From the NCBI GenBank assembly GCA_031257995.1, contig JAIRNN010000116.1:1-23058 (forward strand): a stretch of DNA of 23,058 bases, read 5' to 3'. This document shows positions 14,989 through 22,839 of the stretch, piece after piece. A program made the position numbers and the translations under genes. Numbering within the stretch: the first letter of the stretch is position 1; the number at the start of each line of letters is the position of its first letter. Origin of the DNA: Spirochaetaceae bacterium (GTDB taxonomy: Bacteria > Spirochaetota > Spirochaetia > Treponematales > Breznakiellaceae). The notes beneath the pieces are model-generated. The model saw only the letters and a program-made list of their open reading frames with translations, was not told the DNA's origin and made no database searches.

Positions 14989-15006
14989 ATGATGTACGTA
15001 CATCAT
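14989..15006. promoter_or_regulatory. 18-bp palindromic operator for the LacI-type regulator
   Basis: ATGATGTACGTACATCAT is a perfect 18-bp palindrome with a central CG, as in many LacI/GalR operators, placed just after the -10 box where a bound repressor would block initiation. The only local candidate regulator is the divergent LacI-family gene. Seen: palindrome and position. Inferred: the binding partner. Confidence 0.75.
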
Positions 15007-15026
15007 ATTATTATCAGGAGGAACAG

Positions 15027-16307
15027 ATGAAGAGAAAAGAAAAAATGGGACGATTCGTTCTTGCGGCGGCGGTGCTGGTTATGAGTATGAGCCTGCTTGC
15101 CGGATGTAACAAAAAAGCGCAAAGCAGCGCTCAGGGCAGCCAGGCTGTCACTATTTCGTTGTGGCATTATTTTGGTTCCGATCAGGAAGCCGCCGGTCTC
15201 AAAAAATTTGCCGATGATTTCAAGAAGATTCACCCGGAAGTGACCGTGGACATCACTTTTGTGTCCCGCGAGGAACTGATGAACCAGTACACGGTGGGCG
15301 CCGTTTCCGGACAGCTCCCCGACATCGGCATGGTGGATTCTCCGGACATGGCCTCGTATGTCTCTTTGGGCGTGTTCGAGGACATCACCGACGAGCTTAC
15401 CGCTTGGGGCGAGCTTGACAAATTCTATCCCGGCCCCTTGAGCAGCACCAAGGATGCCAACGGCAGAATTTACGGCCTTCCCAACAACACCAACTGCCTG
15501 GCTTTGGCCTGTAACATGGATATGCTCAATGCCGCAGGGCTTAAGAAACCTACCACTTGGGAGGAATTGGAAGCCGCAGCCGCCAAATTGACCAATCCGG
15601 CTCAACAGATCTACGGTTTTGCCATGAGTGTCATTCCCAACGAAGAGGGCACCTTCCAGCTCATCCCGTGGATTTACGCCGCCGGCGGTTCGGTGGCGAA
15701 CCTTGCCTCTCCCGAAGCGATTCGGGGCATTGAGTTTATCGCAAATCTGGCGCAGAAAGGGTATATGAGTAAGGAAGTGGTCAACTGGACTCAGGGAGAC
15801 GCCTTCAACGCCTTCGCCGCGGGGAAAGCGGCTATGGTGGAATCCGGCACTTGGCACGTTGCTCAAAATGTGCCTGACATCAAGGATTTTGAAGTTGAAT
15901 ACACCCTTCTGCCTAAGGATAAGAAGTACGCTTCGGTTATTGGCGGCGAGAATTTCGGCGTTTGCAGTGGAACCAAAAACAAGGCTTTGGCGGTGGAATT
16001 CCTTCAAATGATCTCTACGGCGGAGAGCGGCGCTTACTGGGCCGAACAGACCGGGAAGCTTCCTGTCCGCAGCGACTCCGCCCAGTTACGGGATATCTGG
16101 ACCAAGGATAAGTATCTCTCCGTATTTACCGAGGGGATGCAGTACGCGGTGGCCCGGGGGCCCCATCCCGAATGGCCGAGTATTTCCAAGGTGATCTACA
16201 CTTCAGGCCAGGCCGCCGTTCTTGGACAGAAATCTGCCCGGAACTCCATGACCGAAGGCGCAACCGCCATCGCCCCGATGCTGGCAAAAACGCCGGTGGC
16301 CCAGTAA
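15027..16307 (+). CDS. sugar ABC transporter substrate-binding lipoprotein
   Basis: A 426-aa family 1 extracellular solute-binding protein. The signal peptide ends in LLAGC with Cys27 as lipid anchor. The mature part starts with VTISLWHYFGSDQEA, then a Phe-Lys-Lys-Ile-His-Pro-Glu-Val-Thr-Val segment, Leu-Pro-Asp-Ile-Gly-Met-Val-Asp, and Gly-Leu-Pro-Asn-Asn-Thr-Asn, the standard order of this family; length is normal. It should bind a mono- or oligosaccharide in the periplasm and hand it to the two permeases downstream. AGGAGG (15017-15022) lies four bases before ATG. It is the first gene of the LacI-controlled operon. The sugar cannot be read from the sequence; the GH31 gene suggests an alpha-glucoside or xyloside. 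Confidence 0.95.
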   Translation: MKRKEKMGRFVLAAAVLVMSMSLLAGCNKKAQSSAQGSQAVTISLWHYFGSDQEAAGLKKFADDFKKIHPEVTVDITFVSREELMNQYTVGAVSGQLPDIGMVDSPDMASYVSLGVFEDITDELTAWGELDKFYPGPLSSTKDANGRIYGLPNNTNCLALACNMDMLNAAGLKKPTTWEELEAAAAKLTNPAQQIYGFAMSVIPNEEGTFQLIPWIYAAGGSVANLASPEAIRGIEFIANLAQKGYMSKEVVNWTQGDAFNAFAAGKAAMVESGTWHVAQNVPDIKDFEVEYTLLPKDKKYASVIGGENFGVCSGTKNKALAVEFLQMISTAESGAYWAEQTGKLPVRSDSAQLRDIWTKDKYLSVFTEGMQYAVARGPHPEWPSISKVIYTSGQAAVLGQKSARNSMTEGATAIAPMLAKTPVAQ

Positions 16308-16349
16308 CCAAGCGGAATTCCGCCGGAACCCGAAAAGGAGGTTGTCCCA

Positions 16350-17243
16350 TTGAGAGTGAGTTTATCGGTAAAAAGAAATGTCGAAGGCTACGCCTTCATA
16401 CTTCCCGGCATGGTTTACATCCTTGCCCTCTTGGGATACCCCTTGGTGTACAACTTCGTTCTGGGCTTTCGGGACGTGGATGTAAGGACATTCAAAAGCG
16501 GCTCGGATGTGTTTGTGGGGTTTTCCAATTACCTCTATCTTTTCAAGGATCCGGTCTTTCGTCTGGTGTTCAGAAATACCATCTTCTTTACCATTGTTTG
16601 CATCGCGGTACAGTTTAGCATAGGTTTTCTCTTGGCCCTTTTCTTTTCAAAGAAATTCACCTTCTCAGGGCCAATTCGGGGGCTCATTCTCATCGCCTAT
16701 ATGATGCCCATGTCGGTTACCGCGCTGGTCGGCAAGAGTATGTTCGGCCAGATCGGGGTGATCAACGACCTGCTTTTCAAACTGGGCCTGATCCGGGACC
16801 TGCCCATGTGGCTTGCCAACGGGACAACGGCTATGGCGGCGGTTATCGCCATGAACTGCTGGGTGGGGATTCCCTTTAATATGCTACTCCTCACGTCGGG
16901 GCTCACCAATGTTCCCGCAGAAATCTACGAAAGCGCCGCTATGGACGGGGCCGCCGCATGGACGCGATTCTGGAAAATCACCATTCCCTGCATCCGGTCT
17001 TCGATTCTCGCGGTGCTGATGCTGGGCTTCATATACACTTTCAAGGCGTTTGATCTGATGTTCATCATGACATCGGGCGGCCCTCTCAACGCCACCGACG
17101 TGCTGGGCACCTATTCCTATCGGCTCTCTTTTACCGAATTCAAATTTTCTATGGGCTCGTCGGCGGCTATTGTGTTGTTCTTCTGCCTTCTCGTCATCGG
17201 GCTCTTTTATCTGCGTATGAGCGCTACGGAGGAACAAGGATGA
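16350..17243 (+). CDS. sugar ABC transporter permease (MalF/UgpA type)
   Basis: A 297-aa inner-membrane permease with about six transmembrane segments and the EAA loop YESAAMDGAAAWTRFWKITIP near residues 192-212, which docks the ATPase. Short length without the large MalF periplasmic loop places it with UgpA/MsmF/LacF-type permeases. The start is TTG at 16350, eight bases after AGGAGG (16336-16341); GTG at 16356 is an alternative. The C-terminus overlaps the next permease by four bases (ATGA), showing translational coupling. With the neighbouring MalG-type permease it forms the membrane channel of the importer. Confidence 0.93.
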   Translation: MRVSLSVKRNVEGYAFILPGMVYILALLGYPLVYNFVLGFRDVDVRTFKSGSDVFVGFSNYLYLFKDPVFRLVFRNTIFFTIVCIAVQFSIGFLLALFFSKKFTFSGPIRGLILIAYMMPMSVTALVGKSMFGQIGVINDLLFKLGLIRDLPMWLANGTTAMAAVIAMNCWVGIPFNMLLLTSGLTNVPAEIYESAAMDGAAAWTRFWKITIPCIRSSILAVLMLGFIYTFKAFDLMFIMTSGGPLNATDVLGTYSYRLSFTEFKFSMGSSAAIVLFFCLLVIGLFYLRMSATEEQG

Positions 17244-18088
17244 TTAACTATTTTTTTGGAAGCCGGGCTAAAAAAAGGAATACCTTGCTTTGTCTCGCGT
17301 CTCTTCTGGTGGTGGTCGTTTTCCTCTTCCCTCTCTACTGGCTCCTGTGTATGTCCTTCAAAACCGACACGGAATCCTTCGGGAAGATCGTTACCTATTT
17401 TCCCCACGAGTTTACCATCGAGCCTTGGCAGCGAAATCTGGGAGACAAAGACTTTCTCATATCCCTGAAAAACAGCTTTGTCATCGCCCTCTGCTCCATG
17501 GCGATTTCTCTGGTGCTGGGGATACCCACCGCCTATGGCATGGGCCGATACCGTGTGCCGGGTAACAAGGGCTTTCTCCTTACGTTCCTCGTTACCCAGA
17601 TGCTTCCGGCATCCCTGATGCTTACCCCCATGTACCTGATATTCTCGCGGCTTAATATCCTCAACACCTACTTTTCTCCGGCTATGGCCATCGCGTCGGG
17701 TTCCATTCCCTTCATCGTGATAACCCTCAGGCCCTACTTCAGAAGCATCCCGACATCCCTGGATGATGCTGCCCGGATCGACGGTTGCGGGGTATTCCGC
17801 TCCTTCATCCAGATCATGATCCCTGCCATCAAAGTGGGCATTGTTACCGTGGCGACCATCTCCTATCTGGGAGGCTGGAACGATTTGGCCTACTCGATGA
17901 CCTTCAACGTCAAGCCGGAAATGCGGCCCCTGACCGCAAATATTTACAAGTTTACCAACAAATACGGCACCAAGTGGAACTGTATCATGGCCTACGGTTG
18001 TATCCTCGTGATTCCTGTGGTGATCACCTTTGTGTTTTTGCAGAAGTATATTGTCAGTGGTATGACGGCGGGATCCGTAAAAGAATGA
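17240..18088 (+). CDS. sugar ABC transporter permease (MalG/UgpE type)
   Basis: A 282-aa inner-membrane permease. The N-terminus has a Lys/Arg-rich start and a first membrane segment near residues 15-35 (LASLLVVVVFLFPLYWLL), the usual MalG pattern, followed by five more hydrophobic segments. The EAA loop reads SLDDAARIDGCGVFRSFIQI near residues 173-192. It overlaps the upstream permease and the downstream DUF624 gene by four bases each. GGAGGAACAAGG precedes the ATG. No ATP-binding subunit follows, so a shared MsmK/UgpC-like ATPase must come from elsewhere in the genome. Confidence 0.94.
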   Translation: MINYFFGSRAKKRNTLLCLASLLVVVVFLFPLYWLLCMSFKTDTESFGKIVTYFPHEFTIEPWQRNLGDKDFLISLKNSFVIALCSMAISLVLGIPTAYGMGRYRVPGNKGFLLTFLVTQMLPASLMLTPMYLIFSRLNILNTYFSPAMAIASGSIPFIVITLRPYFRSIPTSLDDAARIDGCGVFRSFIQIMIPAIKVGIVTVATISYLGGWNDLAYSMTFNVKPEMRPLTANIYKFTNKYGTKWNCIMAYGCILVIPVVITFVFLQKYIVSGMTAGSVKE

Positions 18089-18789
18089 AGCAGGGCAAAG
18101 CAAAAAAACGGCTCAAAAAACGATTGTTTGAGGACGGAGTATACGCTTGGATGGAAAAACTCTTCGACGCCGTGTCTCTGAACCTTCTTTGGCTTCTCTG
18201 TTCCCTTCCTTTGGTTACCATCGGAGCATCCTCTACCGCCTTTTACTATACGATGGCCAAGGTGATCCGGGGAGAACGGGGTCATCTCTTCGGCGAATTT
18301 TGGCGGTCGTTCAGATTAAACTTTGTTAAGGCTACCATTGTCTGGATTGCCTTTGCCGCCCTGATCTTCCTGTTACTGGTCAACCGGAATATCAGCGCCG
18401 ACATTGCCGGTAGCGCCGGGATCGGGGGTTATTTCGGCTTTTTTCTTCTCTGCCTCTATACCGTTATCGCGGTGCTGTTCTTGGGGGTGCTGGTATACGT
18501 TTTTCCGGTTCTTTCCCGGTTTTATATGGCCGTCCCCCAAGTGATAAAACTTTCCGTGTATATGTGTTTTCGTTACCTTCCCTATACCTTGGGGCTTTTG
18601 GCGATATGCGCCGGGGCGGCGGTGATGATCTCTTTTTTGCCCCTCTTGGTCATCTGCGTACCTGCGGGGGCGCTTTTCTGTTTTTCCCAGTTAATGGAAT
18701 CTCTTCTCGTCCGCCATACGCCTGTAGATACGAAGGGAGAAGACCGATGGTACCTTGACCTCGCCCCACGGGAGGGAAAAAATACATAA
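18085..18789 (+). CDS. DUF624 (YesL-like) membrane protein
   Basis: A 234-aa protein with a basic N-terminus, then VSLNLLWLLCSLPLVTIGAS (first membrane helix and the conserved Leu-Pro-x-x-Thr-Ile-Gly-Ala-Ser turn), Ala-Phe-Tyr-Tyr, a polar Phe-Trp-Arg-Ser-Phe-Arg-Leu-Asn-Phe stretch, and four further hydrophobic segments. This is the pattern of the DUF624/YesL family, commonly encoded beside carbohydrate ABC importers in Firmicutes; its molecular role is not established. The start is set by the ATGA overlap with the upstream permease; the open frame extends 100 codons further upstream but that is a shadow of the permease. Its presence in a spirochaete-like genome may point to an operon acquired from Firmicutes. 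Confidence 0.88.
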   Translation: MKQGKAKKRLKKRLFEDGVYAWMEKLFDAVSLNLLWLLCSLPLVTIGASSTAFYYTMAKVIRGERGHLFGEFWRSFRLNFVKATIVWIAFAALIFLLLVNRNISADIAGSAGIGGYFGFFLLCLYTVIAVLFLGVLVYVFPVLSRFYMAVPQVIKLSVYMCFRYLPYTLGLLAICAGAAVMISFLPLLVICVPAGALFCFSQLMESLLVRHTPVDTKGEDRWYLDLAPREGKNT

Positions 18790-18836
18790 CCGGGATCGGG
18801 GCCTTTCCCCTTTATAAATTTTTTAAGGAGAGTACT

Positions 18837-20873
18837 ATGTCATTTTTTACGAAAGAAGAGAATCGTCTCGTGTACCGCTACGATGCGGAAAAACTGTGGA
18901 TAGAAGGCTGGGGTGAAAACAGTCTCCGCATTCGTTCCACCAAACTGCCGGATATGCCCGGAGGTTGTCAAGCGTCCGGTAGCGGGCTTGACGGGGGAAA
19001 TGTCGACGACTGGGCACTGCTTCCTCAGAAGTTCTGCCCTGTCGAGATCACCATCGGTGATGACGGCGCCTCCATACGGAACGGCAGGATAGAGGCGCGG
19101 ATATCGAATATCGGTCAGATCCAGGTCCGCAATGTCCGGGGAGAACTGCTTCTCAACGAGTACCTCCGCAGCCGCTTGGACATCAAAGACCGTACCTACA
19201 GCTCATTGGAACTGGAAGCCAGGGAATTCCGGCCTATCTCAGGCGGCGACTACCGCATCACCGTCCGCTTTGAATCGGTTTCGCATGAGGAAAGGATATA
19301 CGGCATGGGCCAGTATCAACAGCCTTACCTCAACCTCAAGGGAACCGATCTGGAACTTGCCCATCGCAATTCCCAGTCCAGTGTTCCCTTTATGATCTCT
19401 TCCCTGGGATACGGCTTTCTCTGGAACAACCCCGCCGTGGGCCGGGTCTGCTTCGGGAAGAACATCACCACATGGGAGGCGGAGTCGTCGAAGAAGATCG
19501 ACTACTGGATCACCGCCGGGGACACCCCTGCGGAAATAGAGGAATCCTACGCAAAGGCGGCGGGGACGGTTCCCCTGATGCCGGATTACGCCACGGGGTT
19601 TTGGCAGTGCAAGCTCCGGTATCAGACTCAGGAAGAACTTCTCGGCGTGGCCCGGGAGTATAAGAGGCGCGGCCTTCCTATCTCGGTGATCGTCGTTGAC
19701 TTTTTCCACTGGCCCTATCAGGGGGAATGGAAATTCGATCCCGTCTACTGGCCGGACCCGGATACCATGATCGCCGAGCTTAAAAAGATGGGCATAGAGC
19801 TCATGGTCTCTATCTGGCCCACGGTGGACAGGCGGAGCGAAAATTGGCAGGAAATGCTGGAACGGGGCTTCCTCATCCGCACAGAGCGAGGCTACCGCAT
19901 CGCCATGGACTTTCAGGGAAATACCGTCCACTACGATGCCACTAATCCCGAAGCCCGTTCCTACGTTTGGGAAAAGGCGAAAAAGAACTACTACAACAAA
20001 GGGATTAAAATTTTCTGGCTTGACGAGGCGGAGCCGGAATATACGGTCTATGACTTTGACAACTATCGGTATCACTTGGGGCCGAATATTCAGATCGGCA
20101 ATGTCTACCCGCTCATGTACGCGAAAACCTTCTTTGACGGTATGAAGGCAACGGGGCAGGATCGTATTCTCAACCTTTTGCGGTGCGCTTGGGCAGGAAG
20201 CCAGCGTTACGGGGCCTTGGTCTGGTCCGGGGATATTCATTCCACCTTCGAGAGCCTCCGAAACCAGCTTGCCGCGGGGCTCAACATGGGTATTGCGGGG
20301 ATCCTTTGGTGGACCACCGACATAGGCGGCTTTTTCGGCGGCGAAGTGACGGACCCGCATTTTCACGAGCTTCTTATTCGCTGGTTCCAGTGGGGTTGCT
20401 TCTGCCCGGTGATGCGGCTTCACGGCTTTCGGGATCCCATGAAGCCCCAGTACGGTTCCACGGGAGGCGCTACCTGCCGTTCCGGGGCCGACAACGAGGT
20501 CTGGTCCTATACCGAGGAAGTCTATGAGATATGCAAAAAATATCTCTCTCTTCGGGAAAAGCTGCGGCCTTATGTGGCAGAGCAGATGCGGACCGCCCAT
20601 GAACGGGGCACTCCGGTGATGCGGCCCCTCTTTTACGATTTTTCCACGGACAAAAAGGCTTGGGAGACCGAAGACGCATTTCTGTTTGGGTCCAACTACC
20701 TGGTGGCACCCATCCTTTACGAAGGGGCACGGGAACGGGAGGTCTACCTCCCTGCGGGGCAGCACTGGACCGATGCCTGGACCGGCGAACGTTTTGAAGG
20801 GGGTCAGATCATCATGGTGGACGCTCCTCTGGAGAGAATTCCCGTTTTTAGCCGGGACGGTGCGGAGTTTTAA
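18837..20873 (+). CDS. glycoside hydrolase family 31 (alpha-glucosidase/alpha-xylosidase type)
   Basis: A 678-aa enzyme of normal GH31 length. Residues about 1-250 are the N-terminal beta-sandwich. The catalytic (beta/alpha)8 barrel follows, starting near DYATGFWQCKLRYQTQEE. The nucleophile is Asp396 in IKIFWLDEAEP and the acid/base Asp466 in VWSGDIHSTFESL; GILWWTTDIGGF and PVMRLHGFRDP are further GH31 signatures. The C-terminal beta domains contain FLFGSNYLVAPIL. There is no signal peptide, so it acts in the cytoplasm on sugar imported by the adjacent transporter, releasing alpha-linked glucose or xylose. Specificity cannot be decided here. AAGGAGAG precedes ATG, 47 bases after the DUF624 stop; it is probably the last operon gene. 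Confidence 0.94.
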   Translation: MSFFTKEENRLVYRYDAEKLWIEGWGENSLRIRSTKLPDMPGGCQASGSGLDGGNVDDWALLPQKFCPVEITIGDDGASIRNGRIEARISNIGQIQVRNVRGELLLNEYLRSRLDIKDRTYSSLELEAREFRPISGGDYRITVRFESVSHEERIYGMGQYQQPYLNLKGTDLELAHRNSQSSVPFMISSLGYGFLWNNPAVGRVCFGKNITTWEAESSKKIDYWITAGDTPAEIEESYAKAAGTVPLMPDYATGFWQCKLRYQTQEELLGVAREYKRRGLPISVIVVDFFHWPYQGEWKFDPVYWPDPDTMIAELKKMGIELMVSIWPTVDRRSENWQEMLERGFLIRTERGYRIAMDFQGNTVHYDATNPEARSYVWEKAKKNYYNKGIKIFWLDEAEPEYTVYDFDNYRYHLGPNIQIGNVYPLMYAKTFFDGMKATGQDRILNLLRCAWAGSQRYGALVWSGDIHSTFESLRNQLAAGLNMGIAGILWWTTDIGGFFGGEVTDPHFHELLIRWFQWGCFCPVMRLHGFRDPMKPQYGSTGGATCRSGADNEVWSYTEEVYEICKKYLSLREKLRPYVAEQMRTAHERGTPVMRPLFYDFSTDKKAWETEDAFLFGSNYLVAPILYEGAREREVYLPAGQHWTDAWTGERFEGGQIIMVDAPLERIPVFSRDGAEF

Positions 20874-21011
20874 GAAAATATAAGGTACCGCTACCTGCCG
20901 TGGAGGCGAGGCGGGGACGGAGTAGTGGGAAATAGCGGGCACCCCCTCCTTTTCTATCTTTATCAAGGAGTTTTGAAACAGACTCAAAAATCTGTCGTAA
21001 ATGAAGTTGTC

Positions 21012-21030
21012 CCAAAATCTCAAATTTTGG
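21012..21030. other. hairpin downstream of the GH31 gene
   Basis: CCAAAAT (21012-21018) pairs with ATTTTGG (21024-21030) around CTCAA. TTTTGGAACAG here is the reverse complement of the CTGTTCCAAAA core repeated at 10487 and 10871, so this is another member of that repeat. It may also end leftover transcription of the sugar operon. Nothing else is seen in 20874-21041. Confidence 0.5.
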
Positions 21031-21041
21031 AACAGTCTCGC

Positions 21042-21070
21042 TTCTCAAAAACAAAACAACATGATATACT
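21042..21070 (+). promoter_or_regulatory. candidate promoter of the nuclease-like/holA unit
   Basis: TTCTCA (21042-21047), 17-base spacer, TATACT (21065-21070). Transcription would start about 16 bases before the ATG at 21093, with AGGAG at 21080-21084. Confidence 0.4.
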
Positions 21071-21092
21071 TTCTCTCATAGGAGAATACAAT

Positions 21093-21607
21093 ATGCTTGG
21101 AATGATAGTCGAAGAGGCCCTGGAGCGGGAAAAAATCTCAATTCTGAACAAGTGTGGATTGCCATGATGGAAAACCGTGAGCAATTTAAGAAAATCGACC
21201 GGAAACTCGCGGAATACGCCAAGGAAGCGGCCGAGCAAACGAAGGAAGTCAGGCAGATAATGGCGGATGTTGGCCGGAAACAGGTGGAGAACGCTGGGCA
21301 GTTGAGAAAACTGGATGAAAAGGTGGGTCGGGTGTGCGGCAATGCCGGCGGGTTGAACCGTTCATTGGGGGGACTGATCGAAACTCTTATAGCTACCCGG
21401 CTGTGGGAGAAGTTTCCTAACTACGATCTCAAACGTGCCTGTCAGCGGATTCCTCTTGACTACGAAAAAAGACAGGTAAGAACAGATGTGGATATTTTGC
21501 TGGCCGACACGATTGTGTGTATGGCAGTTGAAGCGAAATTGGAACTTACCGGCGAAACAGTCAGTCTTGTCCCGCCGTCTGAAAGATTTGAGCTCAAAAC
21601 ATGGTAA
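21093..21607 (+). pseudogene. coiled-coil PD-(D/E)XK nuclease-like gene, frameshifted and internally deleted
   Basis: It starts at ATG 21093 with good AGGAG and reads MLGMIVEEALEREKISI, then a frameshift near 21143 separates it from SEQVWIAMMENREQF, which carries on in another frame to TAA at 21605. Residues after the shift form a charged coiled coil (FKKIDRKLAEYAKEAAEQ, TKEVRQIMADVGRKQ), then SLGGLIETLIATRLWEKFP and TDVDILLADTIVCMAVEAK with the Asp and Glu-x-Lys of a PD-(D/E)XK core. The text then jumps straight to LTGETVSLVPPSERF, which in relatives is the extreme C-terminus, so about 60 residues are missing. A GTG at 21152 or ATG at 21164 could still start a shorter protein. It ends four bases before holA and probably shares its mRNA. 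Confidence 0.68.
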
Positions 21608-21611
21608 CGTA

Positions 21612-22604
21612 ATGGAAAAAGGCGTTTGTTATTTGTTTACCGGGCCTGAGATTGGCGAAAAGGCCGATGAGACGGCGCGTATCAGGTCGGCGTTGCGTGA
21701 GAAGTACGGGGCCTCGCTTGAGGAGACGACGTTCTACGCGCTGGAGACGCAGACGGGCGAGATGGCGGGGATCATGCTAAATGGGAGTCTCTTTGCCGAG
21801 GCGTGGCTCTTTATCATCAAAAACGCAGAGGCAGTCAAGAAGAAAGAGGACGTGAAGATGTTGTCGTCGGTGCTCGAAAATCTGGACGGCAACACGACGG
21901 TGATCCTCCTTTCCGATGAAAACGGCATTGACCGGACGCTCGAAAAGGCCGTGGGCGGCAACAAGAAAATATTCTGGGAGATGTTTGAAAGCCGCAAGCG
22001 GGAATGGCTGCAAAACTTTTTCCGCCGCGAGGGGTTCGCGATCACCGGGGAGGCTGTCGATACGATTCTGGAGATGGTCGAGAACAACACGGACGCGCTT
22101 CGTAGTCAGTGCCGGAACCTGTTCTTGTTCTGCGACAAAGCGCGGCCCGTCACAGAGGCGGATGTCGAGCGGCTGCTCTCCCATACGCGCACGGAATCCA
22201 CGTTTACGCTTTTTTCAGCTATCGCGGGCGGGAATACGGAGCGGAGCCTTGAGATTCTGCACACGCTTCTTGACGCGAAGGAAAGCGCCGTTTCTATTTT
22301 TGCGGGGCTTCTCTGGTGTTGGCACAAACTCCGTGACTACGAGATGTTGCTCACGAGCGGTGCTTCCAACGATTTCGAGCTTAAAAAGATTGGCCTCTCC
22401 TCGCCGAAGATCCGGCAGGATTATGCCAACGCCGCCCGCATTTACGGTATGGCCGAGGTCAACCGCTGTATCGCCCTCACTGCCGAAACGGACGTGCAGA
22501 TCCGCGCGAACGGTACGGCACTGGAACGGCTTGCGCTGGAATGGTACGTGTACAAGGTGGCGAAGCTCAAATTGCGGGTTTCATCACGGGGAACCACAGA
22601 TTAG
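21612..22604 (+). CDS. holA: DNA polymerase III subunit delta
   Basis: A 330-aa protein of normal HolA length. It is the clamp-loader subunit that opens the beta sliding clamp. The N-terminal domain begins YLFTGPEIGEKADETARIRSAL (broken here as YLFTGPEIGEKADE and ARIRSAL), followed by Ala-Glu-Ala-Trp-Leu-Phe-Ile-Ile-Lys-Asn-Ala-Glu and Thr-Val-Ile-Leu-Leu-Ser-Asp-Glu in the AAA+-like fold. Trp-Leu-Gln-Asn-Phe-Phe-Arg-Arg-Glu-Gly-Phe, Leu-Arg-Ser-Gln-Cys-Arg-Asn-Leu and a Phe-Thr-Leu-Phe-Ser-Ala-Ile-Ala-Gly-Gly-Asn segment match HolA domain III. ATG 21612 gives the family start; the longer frame from 21486 is a shadow. Shine-Dalgarno is weak, so translation may depend on the reading frame ending four bases upstream. 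The last codons (GTTD) lie in a CACAGATTAGCACAGATT repeat. Confidence 0.88.
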   Translation: MEKGVCYLFTGPEIGEKADETARIRSALREKYGASLEETTFYALETQTGEMAGIMLNGSLFAEAWLFIIKNAEAVKKKEDVKMLSSVLENLDGNTTVILLSDENGIDRTLEKAVGGNKKIFWEMFESRKREWLQNFFRREGFAITGEAVDTILEMVENNTDALRSQCRNLFLFCDKARPVTEADVERLLSHTRTESTFTLFSAIAGGNTERSLEILHTLLDAKESAVSIFAGLLWCWHKLRDYEMLLTSGASNDFELKKIGLSSPKIRQDYANAARIYGMAEVNRCIALTAETDVQIRANGTALERLALEWYVYKVAKLKLRVSSRGTTD

Positions 22605-22654
22605 CACAGATTTAAGAGAGGGAGACTGTTTCAACCCCCCTGAAAAGATAGAAA

Positions 22655-22715
22655 AGGAGGGGAGGTCTCCCCACGCTACTGCGCCCTCCGCCATTCCTCT
22701 GCGGGAAATGGCGGA
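22655..22715. repeat. dispersed repeat fragment, copy C, with hairpin
   Basis: GGGGAGGTCTCCCCACGCT and CCTCTGCGGG recall the left half of copies A and B. TCCGCCATT (22687-22695) pairs perfectly with AATGGCGGA (22707-22715). Confidence 0.45.
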
Positions 22716-22764
22716 AGGAATTAACCGCTACCATTTACTGGGGTAACGTGTCGAGGCCGGAGAG

Positions 22765-22839
22765 CCGCTGCCGTAGAGTAGCTGTACTACATCAGGCGGC
22801 GGTGCCTCTTTCGGTAGTAACATCGCCCTCCGGCAGCGG
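22765..22839. repeat. 75-bp nested hairpin upstream of the second RAYT-like gene
   Basis: CCGCTGCCG (22765-22773) pairs with CGGCAGCGG (22831-22839), TACTAC (22785-22790) with GTAGTA (22814-22819), and AGGC (22794-22797) with GCCT (22804-22807), forming one long interrupted hairpin. It lies 130 bp before a RAYT-like gene and could be a REP-type element or a structured RNA. There is no T-run after it. Apart from repeats, 22605-22966 has no gene. Confidence 0.65.

Noticed and set aside
19239..21023. 594-codon reading frame antisense to the GH31 gene
   Set aside because: The + strand encodes a GH31 enzyme with both catalytic motifs; the antisense frame shows no recognisable domain.
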